The notes under the pieces were generated by a model. It made no database searches, was not told the DNA's origin, and worked only from the letters and a program-made list of their open reading frames with translations. Shown here in pieces: positions 1-10,353 of a DNA stretch of 64,000 nucleotides. The stretch is from Symbiodinium natans (Eukaryota; Sar; Dinophyceae; Suessiales; Symbiodiniaceae), in NCBI GenBank assembly GCA_905221605.1, contig CAJNDS010002272.1, positions 28,501 through 92,500 of the forward strand. Direction: 5' to 3'. A program made the translations under genes and the position numbers. The stretch's first letter is position 1; each line of letters begins with the position of its first letter.

Positions 1-3000
1 CCACGAATCGCAGTTCTCTGTGAATCCCTTTCTTGCAAAAAGATTTCCCTCATGCGTTGTGCGGCATTGGTCTCCTCCTCGCTTGAATCGCTTGAGGAAG
101 CGGCATAAGAGACCAAAGCCTCCGCCTGTTCATCATCATCCACCACATCTGCCCACGCTCTGCTGAACCGATACGACAACCCACCACGAGGCTTCAGTTC
201 CAGTGGCTTTGGCTTTTCCACCACTTCCGCCGGTTGCACTCGTCGTTGTGAACGAGAGCGTGGCACCTGTCGCACTTGTTTTTTGTCCAGCAAGGGCCTT
301 CCCCTTCTCACAGGGTTTGATCTTGACCGATACTTTTTTGTTGGCGGGTTCACCGGCGGCATTCCAACTCCCACCAACTGCAGCTTCTGTACGCACAGCG
401 GAGACCTCTGCGCAAGCGTCCAAGCATCACGGTACCTGACCTTATCAAAAAGCTCCCGATAGGAGCCTCTCGGCATGGTTTTTGCACCGGAGCCTTCAGC
501 TTCACGCACCTGAGTGAGGGTTCGCACCGCCTCTCTTCCAGTTCCCTTGCTCCCAGAAGATTGTTGTACCCGTACAGATGCATCGGAAGGAACTGCTTTT
601 TCCGGTCCCTCCGGACGATATCGGACACCACCCACCAATTGCAGAATTTTGCATGCGGTCACTTTGTTGATCCCTTTGTCAACCAAATCTTCCACAAAGA
701 TGAACTCTTGCAAGTCCGACACATTGGTCACACCAAGTGTACTCATCACCTCACTTACATGAGGGGTATACACCCAAAGGTGTTCGTTGCGAGCCATCCA
801 ATTTTCAATTGGCTCCTCCGGATTTTGAAGCCGAGTACCAGTGGATTCAGCCACCGAATTCTTTTGTTCATCAGCTTCTGCTTCATCCAGAATACCTTTT
901 TCACCTTCTTTTTGTGACACATTGGTCATTTGCAGCGCTTTTGGTGCCGAGGATGAGGAAGATTCAGCTCCCCCACTCGCAGGTGGCTGAAAAGTGCTTC
1001 TGTCCGAAATCTCCCATCCTCTCTCCTTTTCAAACCGGACCTGATTGGCCACATGTACCAAGTGTTTCAGGAGCGTCAGCCGCTCATCTGACATCTCGTC
1101 GTGGGAGTACTTGCAGAAATTTGACCCTTTCCGGCAACGTCCTCTGAGGTAATAATCGAAACAGCAATGGTGGAACCCCGCGTCCCTTAGTGCCTTCCTG
1201 GAAGCATTGTCCCAAGATTTGCCGGGCTCCCAAGTCCCTTCCAATGCTATGTCATCGTTGTGAAGATACCTGCATGTAGTCCCATATTTACAACCACCTT
1301 GATTGTAATACAGACACAGACGACCTTTTAGCTCACCCGACGTAGGTTCACCCTTTGATGCACCTTTGCCAAAATTGTACTTGGCCCGGAAGGCTAAATC
1401 CTCCCGCTCCTGCTGTGCCTCATCCACTGTACCTTCCTCTGTGGGAGGGTCACCGATGTTCCCATCCTCATCTCCAGCTTCTTGGCTGTTCTTTGGCTCA
1501 GTTGATCCTCCTTCTGGCCAACCTTCACCATAACGACGATGCTCATAGGGACACCCATCACCATTGCGACACCTTCCCTTATTGAAGAACTTGCACAGCT
1601 TGCTGTATCCAGGTGACACAGTCTGTGGAGTCATGTAAGCCTTTTTGTACTGGTCAGGATCCATGTAGGCTTCCATTGGCTTGTTCTCCCTTTTGCTCAT
1701 GGATTGCACTGCACCATCAAGCTCCTGCAAAAATAGCTTGGTGTCCAACCAAAGCGCGTTCCAAAACTCATCTTCCCCTTGATTCAGCACCGTTGCCACC
1801 GCTTCACCCACAACTGGTCGAGTAAATCTCCTTTTTCTGCATGCCAGTTCGAAAAGCGCGTTGTGGTACTGTTTTCGGGAAAAAGTGGTTAGCTTTCCCA
1901 AGCCTGTGCTTTCTGTACCATCAGGCTTCCAACCATCACTTTGCAAGATGCCATACGCGCGCCGAGCTTCCGCATTGAGGAATGCATGATCTGCAACACA
2001 CTCCTGTAGCTCTTCCATTGGGCGACCCAACAGCATCCCAGTGATTTTTCCAACATAGGCCTCATCTTCGTTTCCATTCTCAAGAAGAGCTTTATAGATC
2101 TTTTCTCCATAAAGTTGCCTTTCCTCTCGTTCTTCTGAGGATAACTCCTGTACCACAAGCCCTTCATCGGGTTGCTCTTCCTCCTGTTTCCAGTCCCATT
2201 GACTGTTGGAATCTTGGTACCATTGACCAGCATACCATGAATCTGTCCACCACGTACTCCAGCCGCTGGGTTTCCATTTACGCAGCGTCGAAGAAGAGTC
2301 CTCCTCGTCCTCTTCCAAAACCAGAAAGGTGTCCAAGATTATGGTACCATCATCTTCCACTCGTTTCACTGTTCCATTGACAGTATCACCAAATTTGAAC
2401 TGATATGTGTTGTTCCCTTCTGCAGGAACCAATACATTCACATCACCATGGTCCAAAAAAGCTCCATACCCATTGATGCAGCGCACTAGACCCATGATCT
2501 CATCTCCCTCTTGATAGCAATGTTTCCCAGGTGATTCCAAGGCTCCCGCTCGGGGCACTTCCTTTGCATGCTCTTCAGAAACCATCTCTGTATCATCGGC
2601 TCCTGGCGCATCCTTTGTCTTCACCTTTGGGTCACACTGCTCGTCCTGCTCCACGAGTCCCACAGGCTCATCTCCTTTGTGCTCCTGGATTTCAGGACCT
2701 CCCTTTCTTTCTGCCAAAGGCTTTGCCTCACCTGCTGCAGTTCGCTCGGTGTCGACTTCCGGCGAACTTCCAGATGGCAACACTTCTCCCTTCATGGGAG
2801 TGGACCCATCATTGGAGTCTTTTGTCTCACCTTCTGCAGCAGGCAAATTTTCTTCCACTGCAGGGCCATTGAGTTGATCATCCACGGCAGGTACATTTTC
2901 TTCCACCGCAGGCTCCTTTGGTTCCATGGTTTCCAAAGGAGAATTGCCACCATCATTGACCACAGCTGCCTCATCGGCTCCGGTGTAGCCCTTGCTATTT

Positions 3001-4468
3001 CGTTCCTCGCAGCTAACTTCAGGTTGCACCAGTGCGTCCACCTGTGAACCTCCGTCATCAGCTGCTGCGGAGACCTGCGCCCCATTGTTGCAGTCGCCCG
3101 TGGAACGTGACACCATATGCACCTCAACCCGTGCTTCCTTCGCACTCCAGGTACTATCTGGCGCATTGACCCGCGCATCATTGGCGCTCCAGGCCTCATC
3201 TTTCAGATCTTCCGTGTCTCCAGCTATTCCAGAAGCTTCTTTTTCCCCTTGAATGGCAGGATTCTTGGCACCAAACGAAGAGACCTCCTCAGTCGTAACA
3301 CACAACTTTTTCCCTCCGTCTTCCGAATCTCCAGGACCACCTTCCTGAACGACAGGTACCACATCCACCACTCGCTCTTCTGCAGCCGACACAGTTCCGA
3401 TCACCACATTGGGCATTTTTCCTTCTGGACCCACCGATTCCACCGCTGCCACACCCTCAGAAAGCGCTTCCATTTCTTCCCGATCCAGATGTTGAGCTTC
3501 AGCGAACCCGAGGTCGGGGCGTCACCGCCAGCCCTAAGACCGCTATCCCTGATAGTAGAGGACAAATCTTTTTCACCTAAACTATTTACACTACCCTGGA
3601 ATGCCCTCGTAGACTCAGGCGTCGGAGTAGAGGATGAAGAACCCAGTGCAGCCTCCATTTCCAGCTCATTGCCCGAAGGAGACCCAACCACCTCGTCACT
3701 CTTCATCTTTTCACCTACAACCGGCAACGTCCACTTGCTTTCCTGCGTATCCAGGCAGTAGTAATATTGTCTCCCATCTTCATGGAGGTGCCATTCCCAC
3801 GTTGTCCCATCGCACGCTTTGATCAGATGCTCATCTTTCCGAAAACCATCCCTTTCAGAGACTTGACGCATCTCATCCTCTTCTTCTGACAACTGTCGCA
3901 ACCTTTCAGCCTCCATCTGTAAGATCTCCTCCTCCCCCATGGCGTATTCAGCAGCTGGTGCAGCTTCAAAGCTGTCCGCGCCCTTCTGTTCGTAACCGCT
4001 TCCACCACCTTGGGAACTCGAAGAGGGATCCCCTTTAATCTTGTTCAGAGGCCTCCTGGCCGCTTGCAGCACTTCTCCAATCAGATCGGTCTGAGACCCT
4101 TGGTCTACCATTCGGCCCGAAGTCGAAGTAGACGGCTGATACCCGTGTTTTTGCAACACTCGTAAAACAGTCACCTCCATTTCACGATCTATACCACCAG
4201 TCGCGTCCCAGTTCCTTTTTTCACCAGGCTTTGGCGATACAGAGACAGCACGTCCTTCAGCTTCAGCATTGCTAACCATATCCACATTGGGATTCATACC
4301 CACATTGGGGTTTTCCGCAACCAAGGCTTCTTCCAGATGTTCTTCAGCGCCGGGAATCACCTCTTCCAGCACCGCTCTTTCACCCAGAGACTCAGCTGCA
4401 CCATTTCCAGCTCCACCATTCTGTCCACCATCCGAGGAAGGTTGGAGCCATCGCTTGGGAGAAGGCAT
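1..4468 (-). CDS. WW / S1-like / MLLE / triple CCCH zinc-finger protein (3' end off window)
   Basis: The first part reads from ATG at 4468 for about 290-355 codons. The rest stays open in another frame from about 3520 to base 1, so the product exceeds 1,400 residues and lacks its C-terminus here. Domains in order: acidic low-complexity N-terminus; WW domain at residues about 221-250 (TTWEWHLHEDGRQYYY, second W in ESKWTLP); S1-like barrel near 2515-2325 (GLVRCINGYGAFLDHGDV); MLLE/PABC domain near 2140-1941 (signature KITGMLLGRPMEEL); CCCH finger 1 near 1600-1535 (CKFFNKGRCRNGDGCPYEH, C-x7-C-x5-C-x3-H); finger 2 near 1325-1255 (CLYYNQGGCKYGTTCRYLH); finger 3 near 1165-1090 (CRKGSNFCKYSH). MLLE domains bind PAM2 peptides in poly(A)-binding proteins, and CCCH fingers and S1 folds bind RNA, so a role in mRNA handling is inferred. 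The frame change at 3401-3521 is either a short intron (candidate 3594-3497, GT...AG, 98 nt, which joins the frames exactly) or a frameshift in a retrocopy. Confidence 0.8.
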
Positions 4469-4736
4469 TGCTTCTTGATCCCAAAGATCTTAAGACAACA
4501 CTCAACCGCAGGGAGCCTAATTTGGGCTCATAACCTACGGGGGCAACCGAAAGGGAACAGGGAAAGAAACCAACCCTCAACAGTTGCCTATATGGATTTC
4601 CCAGATCGAACCAGAAACAAGAACACCCACCCCTACGGGGACAGGACAAGGGAGAAGGGACGGGACTACTCCAACCCGTTAAACCCAACCCCAGGCGTAC
4701 GTACTTTTTCAACAAAAGCTGACGGCTCTTGGCCAT

Positions 4737-4747
4737 CTTGAGCCAAA
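4737..4747 (-). promoter_or_regulatory. Relict spliced-leader-like 11-mer / possible trans-splice acceptor
   Basis: On the minus strand the sequence reads TTTGGCTCAAG, matching the 3' 11 nt of the conserved dinoflagellate spliced leader. It lies about 270 bp upstream of the ATG at 4468. Dinoflagellate genes that went through an mRNA intermediate often keep a partial leader upstream. Its final AG could also serve as trans-splice acceptor. The rest of the leader does not match well, so chance remains possible. The 4469-4736 stretch between it and the ATG holds no confident gene and is probably 5' UTR. Confidence 0.45.
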
Positions 4748-4822
4748 CAAGATTTCCGGGTTCATTGACCCTTCCAACCCCCAACACTAACTCTTTTCTA
4801 CAATACCAGTTGCAGCTCCGCA

Positions 4823-4996
4823 CCCTAAACCCTAAACCCTAAACCCTAAACCCTAAACCCTAAACCCTACCCACCCTAAACCCTAAACCCTAAACCCTAA
4901 ACCCTAAACCCTAAACCCTAAACCCTAAACCCTAAACCCTAAACCCTAAACCCTAAACCCTAAACCCTAAACCCTAAACCCTAAACCCTAAACCCT
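4823..4996 (+). repeat. CCCTAAA telomere-type array
   Basis: Near-perfect 7-bp CCCTAAA tandem repeats, interrupted once by a CCCACC variant near 4870. The array lies directly upstream of the minus-strand CCCH gene and is followed by a coding-like island, so it is interstitial. Confidence 0.97.
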
Positions 4997-5003
4997 CCGC
5001 AAG

Positions 5004-5051
5004 GAGGGCAAGTATACCTCCCACGTCATTGGCAACCTCAAGGCTCTCGCG
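5004..5051 (+). CDS. Exon-like island, unassigned gene 1
   Basis: Sixteen codons open in phase 0 (EGKYTSHVIGNLKALA), preceded by CGCAAG and followed by GTAGGG, both good splice borders. Codon use is GC-rich like the recognised exons. No family recognised. Confidence 0.42.
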
Positions 5052-5057
5052 GTAGGG

Positions 5058-5465
5058 GTGTGGGGTTTGAAGGGTTTGAGGAGTTTAGGGCCCTTTAGGG
5101 TTCGGAGTTTAGGGGGTTTAGGGAGTTTCGGGAGTTTAGGGAGTTTCGGGAGTTTAGGGAGTTTAGGGAGTTTAGGGAGTTTAGGGAGTTTAGGGAGTTT
5201 AGGGAGTTTAGAGAGTTGAGGGCATAGGGAGTTTAGGGTTTAGGGAGTTGAGGGTTTAAGCGGTTTTAGGGGGTTTGAGGCGTTTGAGGGGTTTGGGGGT
5301 TTGGGGGGGCAGCCCACTACACCTTGCACCCTCAATCCTGATCCCCCCCCCCCTTATTACTATATAGGGGCACTTGAGGGGCTAAAAAGTGGGTTAGAAG
5401 TACAGTTATAATTGGTTAAGAAGTGCCATGAACCTTCAAGTAGGGTTCAGTAGGGGCTTGCGCAG
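5058..5465 (+). repeat. Degenerate TTTAGGGAG tract and intronic spacer
   Basis: Up to 5310 the sequence is a run of GTTTAGGGA/GTTTCGGGA variants. The remaining 150 bp are non-repetitive, with a C-run and no ORF. It lies between two exon-like islands and is probably intronic. Confidence 0.75.
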
Positions 5466-5507
5466 TTCGCCCTCTCCACGCCTTGGACGAAGCCTGAGCC
5501 GAAGTGT
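5466..5507 (+). CDS. Exon-like island, unassigned gene 1
   Basis: Preceded by TTGCGCAG and followed by GTAGGG. Phase 0 reading gives FALSTPWTKPEPKC, which would join in frame to the island at 5004-5051. Weak on its own. Confidence 0.33.
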
Positions 5508-5639
5508 GTAGGGTTGGTTGGTTCCAGTCAAGATAATTGTTGGTTTCTAGTCATTCAACCCTAAACCATAAACCCTTAAAATGTAAAAAAAGAAGCAACA
5601 ATTGTAGAATGAAAACGCAGGTTAAAAAAAGAAAAAACC

Positions 5640-5777
5640 AAACCCGGAACCCTAAACCCTGAACCCTGAACCCTAAACCCTAAACCCTAAACCCTAAACC
5701 CTAAACCCTAAACCCTAAACCCTAAACCCTAAACCCTAAACCCTAAACCCTAAACCCTAAACCCTAAACCCTAAACC
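5640..5777 (+). repeat. CCCTAAA array
   Basis: CCCTGAA/CCCTAAA repeats, about 18 units, ending just before the coding-like island at 5794. Confidence 0.95.
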
Positions 5778-5793
5778 AACAGCAAGTTCAAAG

Positions 5794-5873
5794 GCCTTCA
5801 GCTCGAACGAGCTTGCCTTCCTGTCCATGCTCTTCTTTGGCGTCGGCCTCTACGGCCGCTTTGGGAGCAAAGG
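5794..5873 (+). CDS. Exon-like island with membrane-like segment
   Basis: Open reading AFSSNELAFLSMLFFGVGLY followed by GRFGSK. The middle is hydrophobic, like a membrane helix. An AG precedes it, and the first GT after it is that of the following GTTTAGGG array, so the telomere-like repeat itself could supply the donor. Family unknown. Confidence 0.4.
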
Positions 5874-6400
5874 GTTTAGGGTTTAGGGTTTAGGGTTTAG
5901 GGTTTAGGGTTTGGGGTTTAGGGTTTGGGGTTTAGGGTTTGGGGTTCGGAGTCTCGGGTTTAGGGTTTTAGGTTTTAGGGTATTAGGGTGTGGGGGGAGG
6001 GGGCTTCGGGTTTTGGGGTGCATTGGTTTGGGGAGCTGTAATTAGCGTTTCGGGTTCGGTGTGGGGCTTCGGTTGTGTTAGGCCCGCGTTAGGGTGTAGG
6101 GGTTGGGGTTAGGGTTTAGGGTTTAGGGTTTAGGGTTTAGGGTTTAGGGTTTAGGGTTTAGGGTTTAGGGTTTTAGGGGTGAGTAGTTTCAGGGGTTAGG
6201 CTTGTGGGCTTCAGGCTTCAGGTTTTCAGGGCCTCAGGGTTTCAGGGTCCCAGGGTTTCAGGGCTTCAGGGTCTCAGGGTTTCGGACGCTGGGCTATGCG
6301 TGTTGTTGAGCTGTGTTTGGGGGGCGGCTTTTGGGGGCAGGAGAGAAGGGTTTGAAACAGGGACCCCTGCTCGGGGCCCCTCCTTCTGGGAGAGGGTTTA
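5874..6400 (+). repeat. TTTAGGG arrays with degenerate G-rich spacer
   Basis: TTTAGGG/TTTGGGG variants at 5874-5945 and a clean block at 6108-6175. Degenerate TTTCAGGG-like DNA follows to 6400. No convincing coding signal. Confidence 0.9.
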
Positions 6401-6410
6401 GGGTTTAGGG

Positions 6411-6521
6411 TTAGAGAGAGGGAGAGAGAGGGACACAGGGAGAGGCAGGGAGAGGCAGGGAGGGCCGGATCGAGAGAGAGAGAGAGAGAGCGAGAGTGTG
6501 AGAGCGTGAGAGAGAGAGAGC

Positions 6522-6554
<33 letters not shown>

Positions 6555-6557
6555 TGT
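6411..6557 (+). repeat. GA microsatellite
   Basis: GAGA-rich simple repeat with GAGAGCGTGAGA variants, ending in a short GTGTGC run. Confidence 0.95.
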
Positions 6558-6583
6558 GCGTGTGTGATGCCCTGAGCCGTGAG

Positions 6584-6670
6584 GCAACCTGATGTTCAAC
6601 TTCTATGACCCGCAGTGGGCAAAGGTGGATGCGGGCGGCTTCTTCAACGTGCGCCTTGGGCTTCGTCGAG
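6584..6670 (+). CDS. Exon-like island, unassigned gene 1
   Basis: Open frame NLMFNFYDPQWAKVDAGGFF then NVRLGLRR, preceded by GTGAG. Several internal donors are possible (for example AAC|GTGCGC at 6648). The FFNVRLG end resembles FFNLRFG in the island at 39961-40029, suggesting a shared exon family. Confidence 0.45.
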
Positions 6671-7089
6671 GGGGGCGCGGGTTGGGGGGTTCAGGGCCCT
6701 TTCGTGCTTTAGGGTACTCTAACCCTCAACCCTCAACCCCTAAACCCCCCTGAACCGAACCCTAAACCCTAAACCCTAAGCCCGCAACCCTAAACCTTTT
6801 TGGGCCCTAGACCCGGCAACCATGGCCGGAACCCCGGAGTAGGGCCTTGGGTTTAGGGTTTAGGCTTTGGGGTTTAGGGTTTAGACTAGAATAAGGCCCC
6901 TTTTTTTTAGGCTGGGGTTTTTTTGGCAATCCCCTTACTACCAAAAAGGGCACCCTTTTTTTTCCTAGGTTACTCCGGCCGGGGCCTAGTTGGGGGTAGA
7001 TGCTTTGCAGCGCTTCGGACTGCAGGGTTTGGGGGGTTCTGGGGGGACCCGGACCCGGGGGCTGAGCTTGAGAAGCCGTTTTGTGTAGA

Positions 7090-7188
7090 GTTTAGGGTTT
7101 AGGGTTTAGGGTTTAGGGTTTAGGGTTTAGGGTTTAGGGTTTAGGGTTTAGGGTTTAGGGTTTAGGGTTTAGGGTTTAGGGTTTAGGA
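7090..7188 (+). repeat. TTTAGGG array
   Basis: Fourteen or so uninterrupted TTTAGGG units. Confidence 0.97.
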
Positions 7189-7301
7189 TACATGGGTTGG
7201 TGGTCTCTTTGTATAGGGGCACAATTTCGGGGCTCTTTCTAGGGTTTACGGTTTGAAGCTTTAGAGGTAATGTTCGAATTGCGTTATTGCCCTGTTCAAA
7301 G

Positions 7302-7364
7302 TACTTTTCGGGATGGCTGGGAAGGCATGCCTTGTCGAGAATCTCGAAAAGCTTCTGGATCCTG
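7302..7364 (+). CDS. Weak exon-like island
   Basis: Between TTTAGGG tracts, one frame reads LFGMAGKACLVENLEKLLDP. Borders are unclear. Confidence 0.25.
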
Positions 7365-7498
7365 GGGGAAACCCTAAACCCTAAACCCTAAGCTCGAAGC
7401 CCTAAACCCAAAATCCTAGACCCTGAACCCCATACTCTAAACTCTAAACCCTAAACCCTAAGCCCTAAACCCTAGCCCGAAACCCTTCTGGGTTTCAG

Positions 7499-7565
7499 GT
7501 GGGGCTGGGCACGCACTGCCGAGGTCCTACATCGTGGAGTCCTTCCTGTGCCCTGGGGGCTATAG
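7499..7565 (+). CDS. Exon-like island, unassigned gene 1
   Basis: Flanked by GGTTTCAG and GTGTTC, a canonical acceptor and donor. Reading GAGHALPRSYIVESFLCPGG then Y. Family unknown. Confidence 0.42.
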
Positions 7566-7840
7566 GTGTTCAGGAGACGTGAAACGACCTGAGGGGTTTG
7601 GGGTTCAGGGTTTAGGGTTCAGGGTTTAGGGTTGAGGGTTTAGGGTTTAGGGTTTAGGGTTTCGGGTTGAGGGTTTCGGGTTTAGGGTTTAGGGGTTAGG
7701 GTTCTACAAGTTCTATGCATAAGCACGCTCCCATGCACATAGGCTGCTAAAGCCCTGTAGTCCGTGCAAGCCCTATAGACCCTACAAGACCCTTAAGCCC
7801 TACACCCTGCACTCCCAGACGCCGCCTCACGCCTTAAGCT

Positions 7841-8195
7841 AAACCCTAAACCCTAAACCCTAAACCCTAAACCCTAAACCCTAAACCCTAAACCCTAAAC
7901 CCTAAACCCTAAACCCTAAACCCTAAACCCTAAACCCTAAACCCTAAACCCAAAACCCTAAACCATAACCCTAAACCCTAAACCCTAAACCCTAAACCCT
8001 AAACCCTAAACCCTAAACCCTAAACCCTAAACCCTAAACCCTAAACCCTAAACCCTAAACCCTAAACCCTAAACCCTAAACCCTAAACCCTAAACCCTAA
8101 ACACTAAACCCTAAACCCTAAACCCTAAACCCTAAACCCTAAACCCTAAACCCTAAACCCTAAACCCTAAACCCTAAACCCTAAACCCTAAACCC
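7841..8195 (+). repeat. Long CCCTAAA array
   Basis: About 50 CCCTAAA units, one of the longest arrays here, with a handful of single-base variants. The preceding 7570-7840 is degenerate TTTAGGG-like DNA with no gene seen. Confidence 0.97.
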
Positions 8196-8209
8196 GAAGC
8201 AGATTCAAG

Positions 8210-8262
8210 GCTTCCTATCTCCTTCTTCATGCACATTGCGTGCTACATCCAGCGACAGAACC
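8210..8262 (+). CDS. Exon-like island with hydrophobic segment
   Basis: Preceded by TTCAAG. Reading LPISFFMHIACYIQRQN, partly membrane-like. The 3' border is not resolved. Confidence 0.33.
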
Positions 8263-8275
8263 TTGCTTCGCCTCA

Positions 8276-8425
8276 GTTGAACTTTAAACTTTTTGGGTTT
8301 CCTTATTTAGGGTTTAGGGTTTAGGGTTTAGGGTTTAGGGTTTAGGGTTTAGGGTTTAGGGTTTAGGGTTTAGGAAGATTAAAGTTTAACACTTTTTTTC
8401 CCCTTGGTTATTGGAGAAGTAAGGA
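8276..8425 (+). repeat. Dispersed inverted-repeat element interrupted by a TTTAGGG array
   Basis: The left part (GAACTTTAAACTTTTTGGG) and right part (GATTAAAGTTTAAC, then CCTTGGTTATTGGAGAAG) match the two halves of the uninterrupted copy at 50328-50420. Here about 68 bp of TTTAGGG repeats (8309-8376) lie at the loop. Confidence 0.8.
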
Positions 8426-8940
8426 ACGGCAAGTGAGGGCATCCAGACGAGAGGGGGGCAAGGGCCCTGCCTTTTTGAAAGCGCCTGCTGCCTGCAGGAG
8501 AATGTGAACCCCTCAACCCCAAATCCCAAATCCCCGTACATTCTACATCCGAAGCCTGCACACCTAATCTACGGCCTATGGCCTCTCCTGCGGCAAGCAG
8601 GCAGCCAGGAAAAATCCCGGACCCAGCAGCTACTTAGTGGTAGCTCCAAGATCCTCCCGGACGGCACAGAGCCCAGCGGGAAAAGCTGAGACAGGCAAGT
8701 CGTCTCGGGGGGTTGGGTAAGTTCCACTTTTGCAACAGCCCCAAACGCAAAACTCACAACCCTACACCCCAAGCCCTCGACCCCAAGCCCTACACCCCAA
8801 ACCTTAAAAAGACTGAGCCCTACAACGCCTTAAGGCCCAAGCCCAAGTCACCCAGCACATCCCCCAACCAGGGTCTAAACCCTAAACCCTAAATCCTAAA
8901 CCCTAAACCCTAAACACTAAACCCTAAACCCTAAACCCTT
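8426..8940 (+). other. Spacer with no confident gene
   Basis: A stretch around 8575-8700 stays open in two frames and has a possible TGCCTGCAG acceptor near 8500. None is convincing. The end is a CCCTAAA array (8876-8938). Confidence 0.4.
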
Positions 8941-8946
8941 TTGAAG

Positions 8947-9038
8947 GATGGGGGCGCCGCATTGCGCTCCCGCCTCCGACGGGCTTTCGTCCTCTACGCC
9001 GGCGCTCCGCGCCTGGCCTTTGCAGCAGCTCGGCCGGG
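8947..9038 (+). CDS. Exon-like island, unassigned gene 1
   Basis: Preceded by TTTTGAAG and followed by GTGTGG. Reading DGGAALRSRLRRAFVLYAGA then PRLAFAAARP. GC-rich and basic. No family recognised. Confidence 0.4.
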
Positions 9039-9288
9039 GTGTGGTGGAGTTCAGGGTCCTGTGGGGTTTTAGGGTTTAGGGTTTGTAGGGTTTGTAGGGT
9101 TTAGGGGTTGGGGTTTCGCCTAATATCGTGCGCTATGGAGCTGGAAAGACTAAACTCCAACACCCCTAAACCCCAAACCCCAAACCCTAAGCCCTAAGCC
9201 CTAAGCCCCACACCCCAAAACCCTACACCCTAAACCCTAAACCCTACACCCCTACACTCCTACACCCTAAACCCCACACCCGTAACAC

Positions 9289-9665
9289 TTTGACACCAAA
9301 AATGGACAGGGCCCCTAGGTCTGAGCCAAATGTGGCCACAAACAGTTGCGATGCCGGGCGATGTCGGCAAAAATCCCGATGATACAGATGCACAACTTTC
9401 AGAAGCCTCGTAAAACCGATTTATGCTGAAACCTTGCAACAGACCGGACTTTTGGCTTATTTGCTATGCTGATTTTGTGAATTCTGACCACCCTCCAGAC
9501 CTTCAAAATCAAGGATGTCCGGCCAAAATCAGGGCGCATGGAGTGTAATGAGGCGAGCCTCAACGCAGTTTTTAGCGCGGAACTTACTGAACTCCCCAAA
9601 AACCGGCAAAGAGCGGCACAAAGCGGAACAGGGGTGCCCAGAGCTTAATTACCGACCCCCCCCCA
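9289..9665 (+). other. Unique, lower-GC island
   Basis: About 370 bp without telomere-type repeats. ORFs on both strands are short and unconvincing. A short match (CAGGCCTTCAAAATCA-like) recurs near 52155, so part may be a dispersed repeat. Confidence 0.4.
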
Positions 9666-9774
9666 GGCCCGCGCAAGTTGACACCTCAACCCCCACAAAG
9701 CTACACCCCAAAACCCCACACTCTAACCCCCAAACCCTAAACCCCAAACCCCCCCAAAACTACACCCCAAAACC

Positions 9775-9895
9775 CCACACCCTAAACCCTAAGCCCTAAG
9801 CCCTAAACCCTAAACCCTAAACCCTAAACCCTAAACCCTAAACCCTAAACCCTAAACCCTAAACCCTAAACCCTAAACCCTAAACCCTAAACCCC
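9775..9895 (+). repeat. CCCTAAA array
   Basis: Perfect CCCTAAA units preceded by CCCCAAA variants. Confidence 0.95.
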
Positions 9896-9937
9896 ACGCC
9901 CCAAAACCCCAAACCCCCCCAAGATGGCCCAGCAGAG

Positions 9938-10006
9938 GTGGCGGAGCTCCTCCTCTGCCTGCTGGAGAGCGACAGCTGCCACCAGAGCTGGCGCAGGCTC
10001 ATCCAG
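9938..10006 (+). CDS. Exon-like island, unassigned gene 1
   Basis: Exactly 23 codons, phase 0 to phase 0: VAELLLCLLESDSCHQSWRR then LIQ. The acceptor is CAGCAGAG and the donor is GC (CAG|GCCCCG), as in the ACAD gene of this window. Confidence 0.48.
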
Positions 10007-10018
10007 GCCCCGGCCGCA

Positions 10019-10111
10019 GCCCTAAACCCTAAACCCTAAACCCTAAACCCTAAACCCTAAACCCTAAACCCTAAACCCTAAACCCTAAACCCTAAACCCT
10101 AAACCCTAAAC
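10019..10111 (+). repeat. CCCTAAA array
   Basis: Thirteen CCCTAAA units between two exon-like islands. Confidence 0.96.
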
Positions 10112-10146
10112 CCCCAATCCCGAAACCCCCAAAACCCCAATTGCAG

Positions 10147-10188
10147 ACCCCAAGGCGTTGAGGGACTGGCGGCCCAAGCTTGAGAATC
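10147..10188 (+). CDS. Exon-like island, unassigned gene 1
   Basis: Acceptor TTGCAG and donor GTAAAA. Reading PKALRDWRPKLEN; if the acceptor is the later CCCCAAG (10154), it continues phase 0 from the island at 9938-10006. Confidence 0.45.
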
Positions 10189-10198
10189 GTAAAACCCA

Positions 10199-10277
10199 CC
10201 CTAGACCCTAAACCCTAAACCCTAAACCCTAAACCCTAAACCCTAAACCCTAAACCCTAAACCCTAAACCCTAAACG
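10199..10277 (+). repeat. CCCTAAA array
   Basis: Eleven CCCTAAA units. Confidence 0.96.
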
Positions 10278-10353
10278 GTTTAGGCTAAACCCTAAACCGA
10301 GCACCCAGGGCCGAATCCCTACTTCGCCTTATCCCTTCCCCGCCCCCTTCAAG

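Noticed and set aside
2792-3199. Minus-strand ORF of 135 codons within the CCCH gene.
   Set aside because: Shadow of the long open frame, which is acidic, domain-bearing and continuous from 3520 to base 1.
6411-6599. Ser/Leu-rich ORF.
   Set aside because: Translation of the GA microsatellite.
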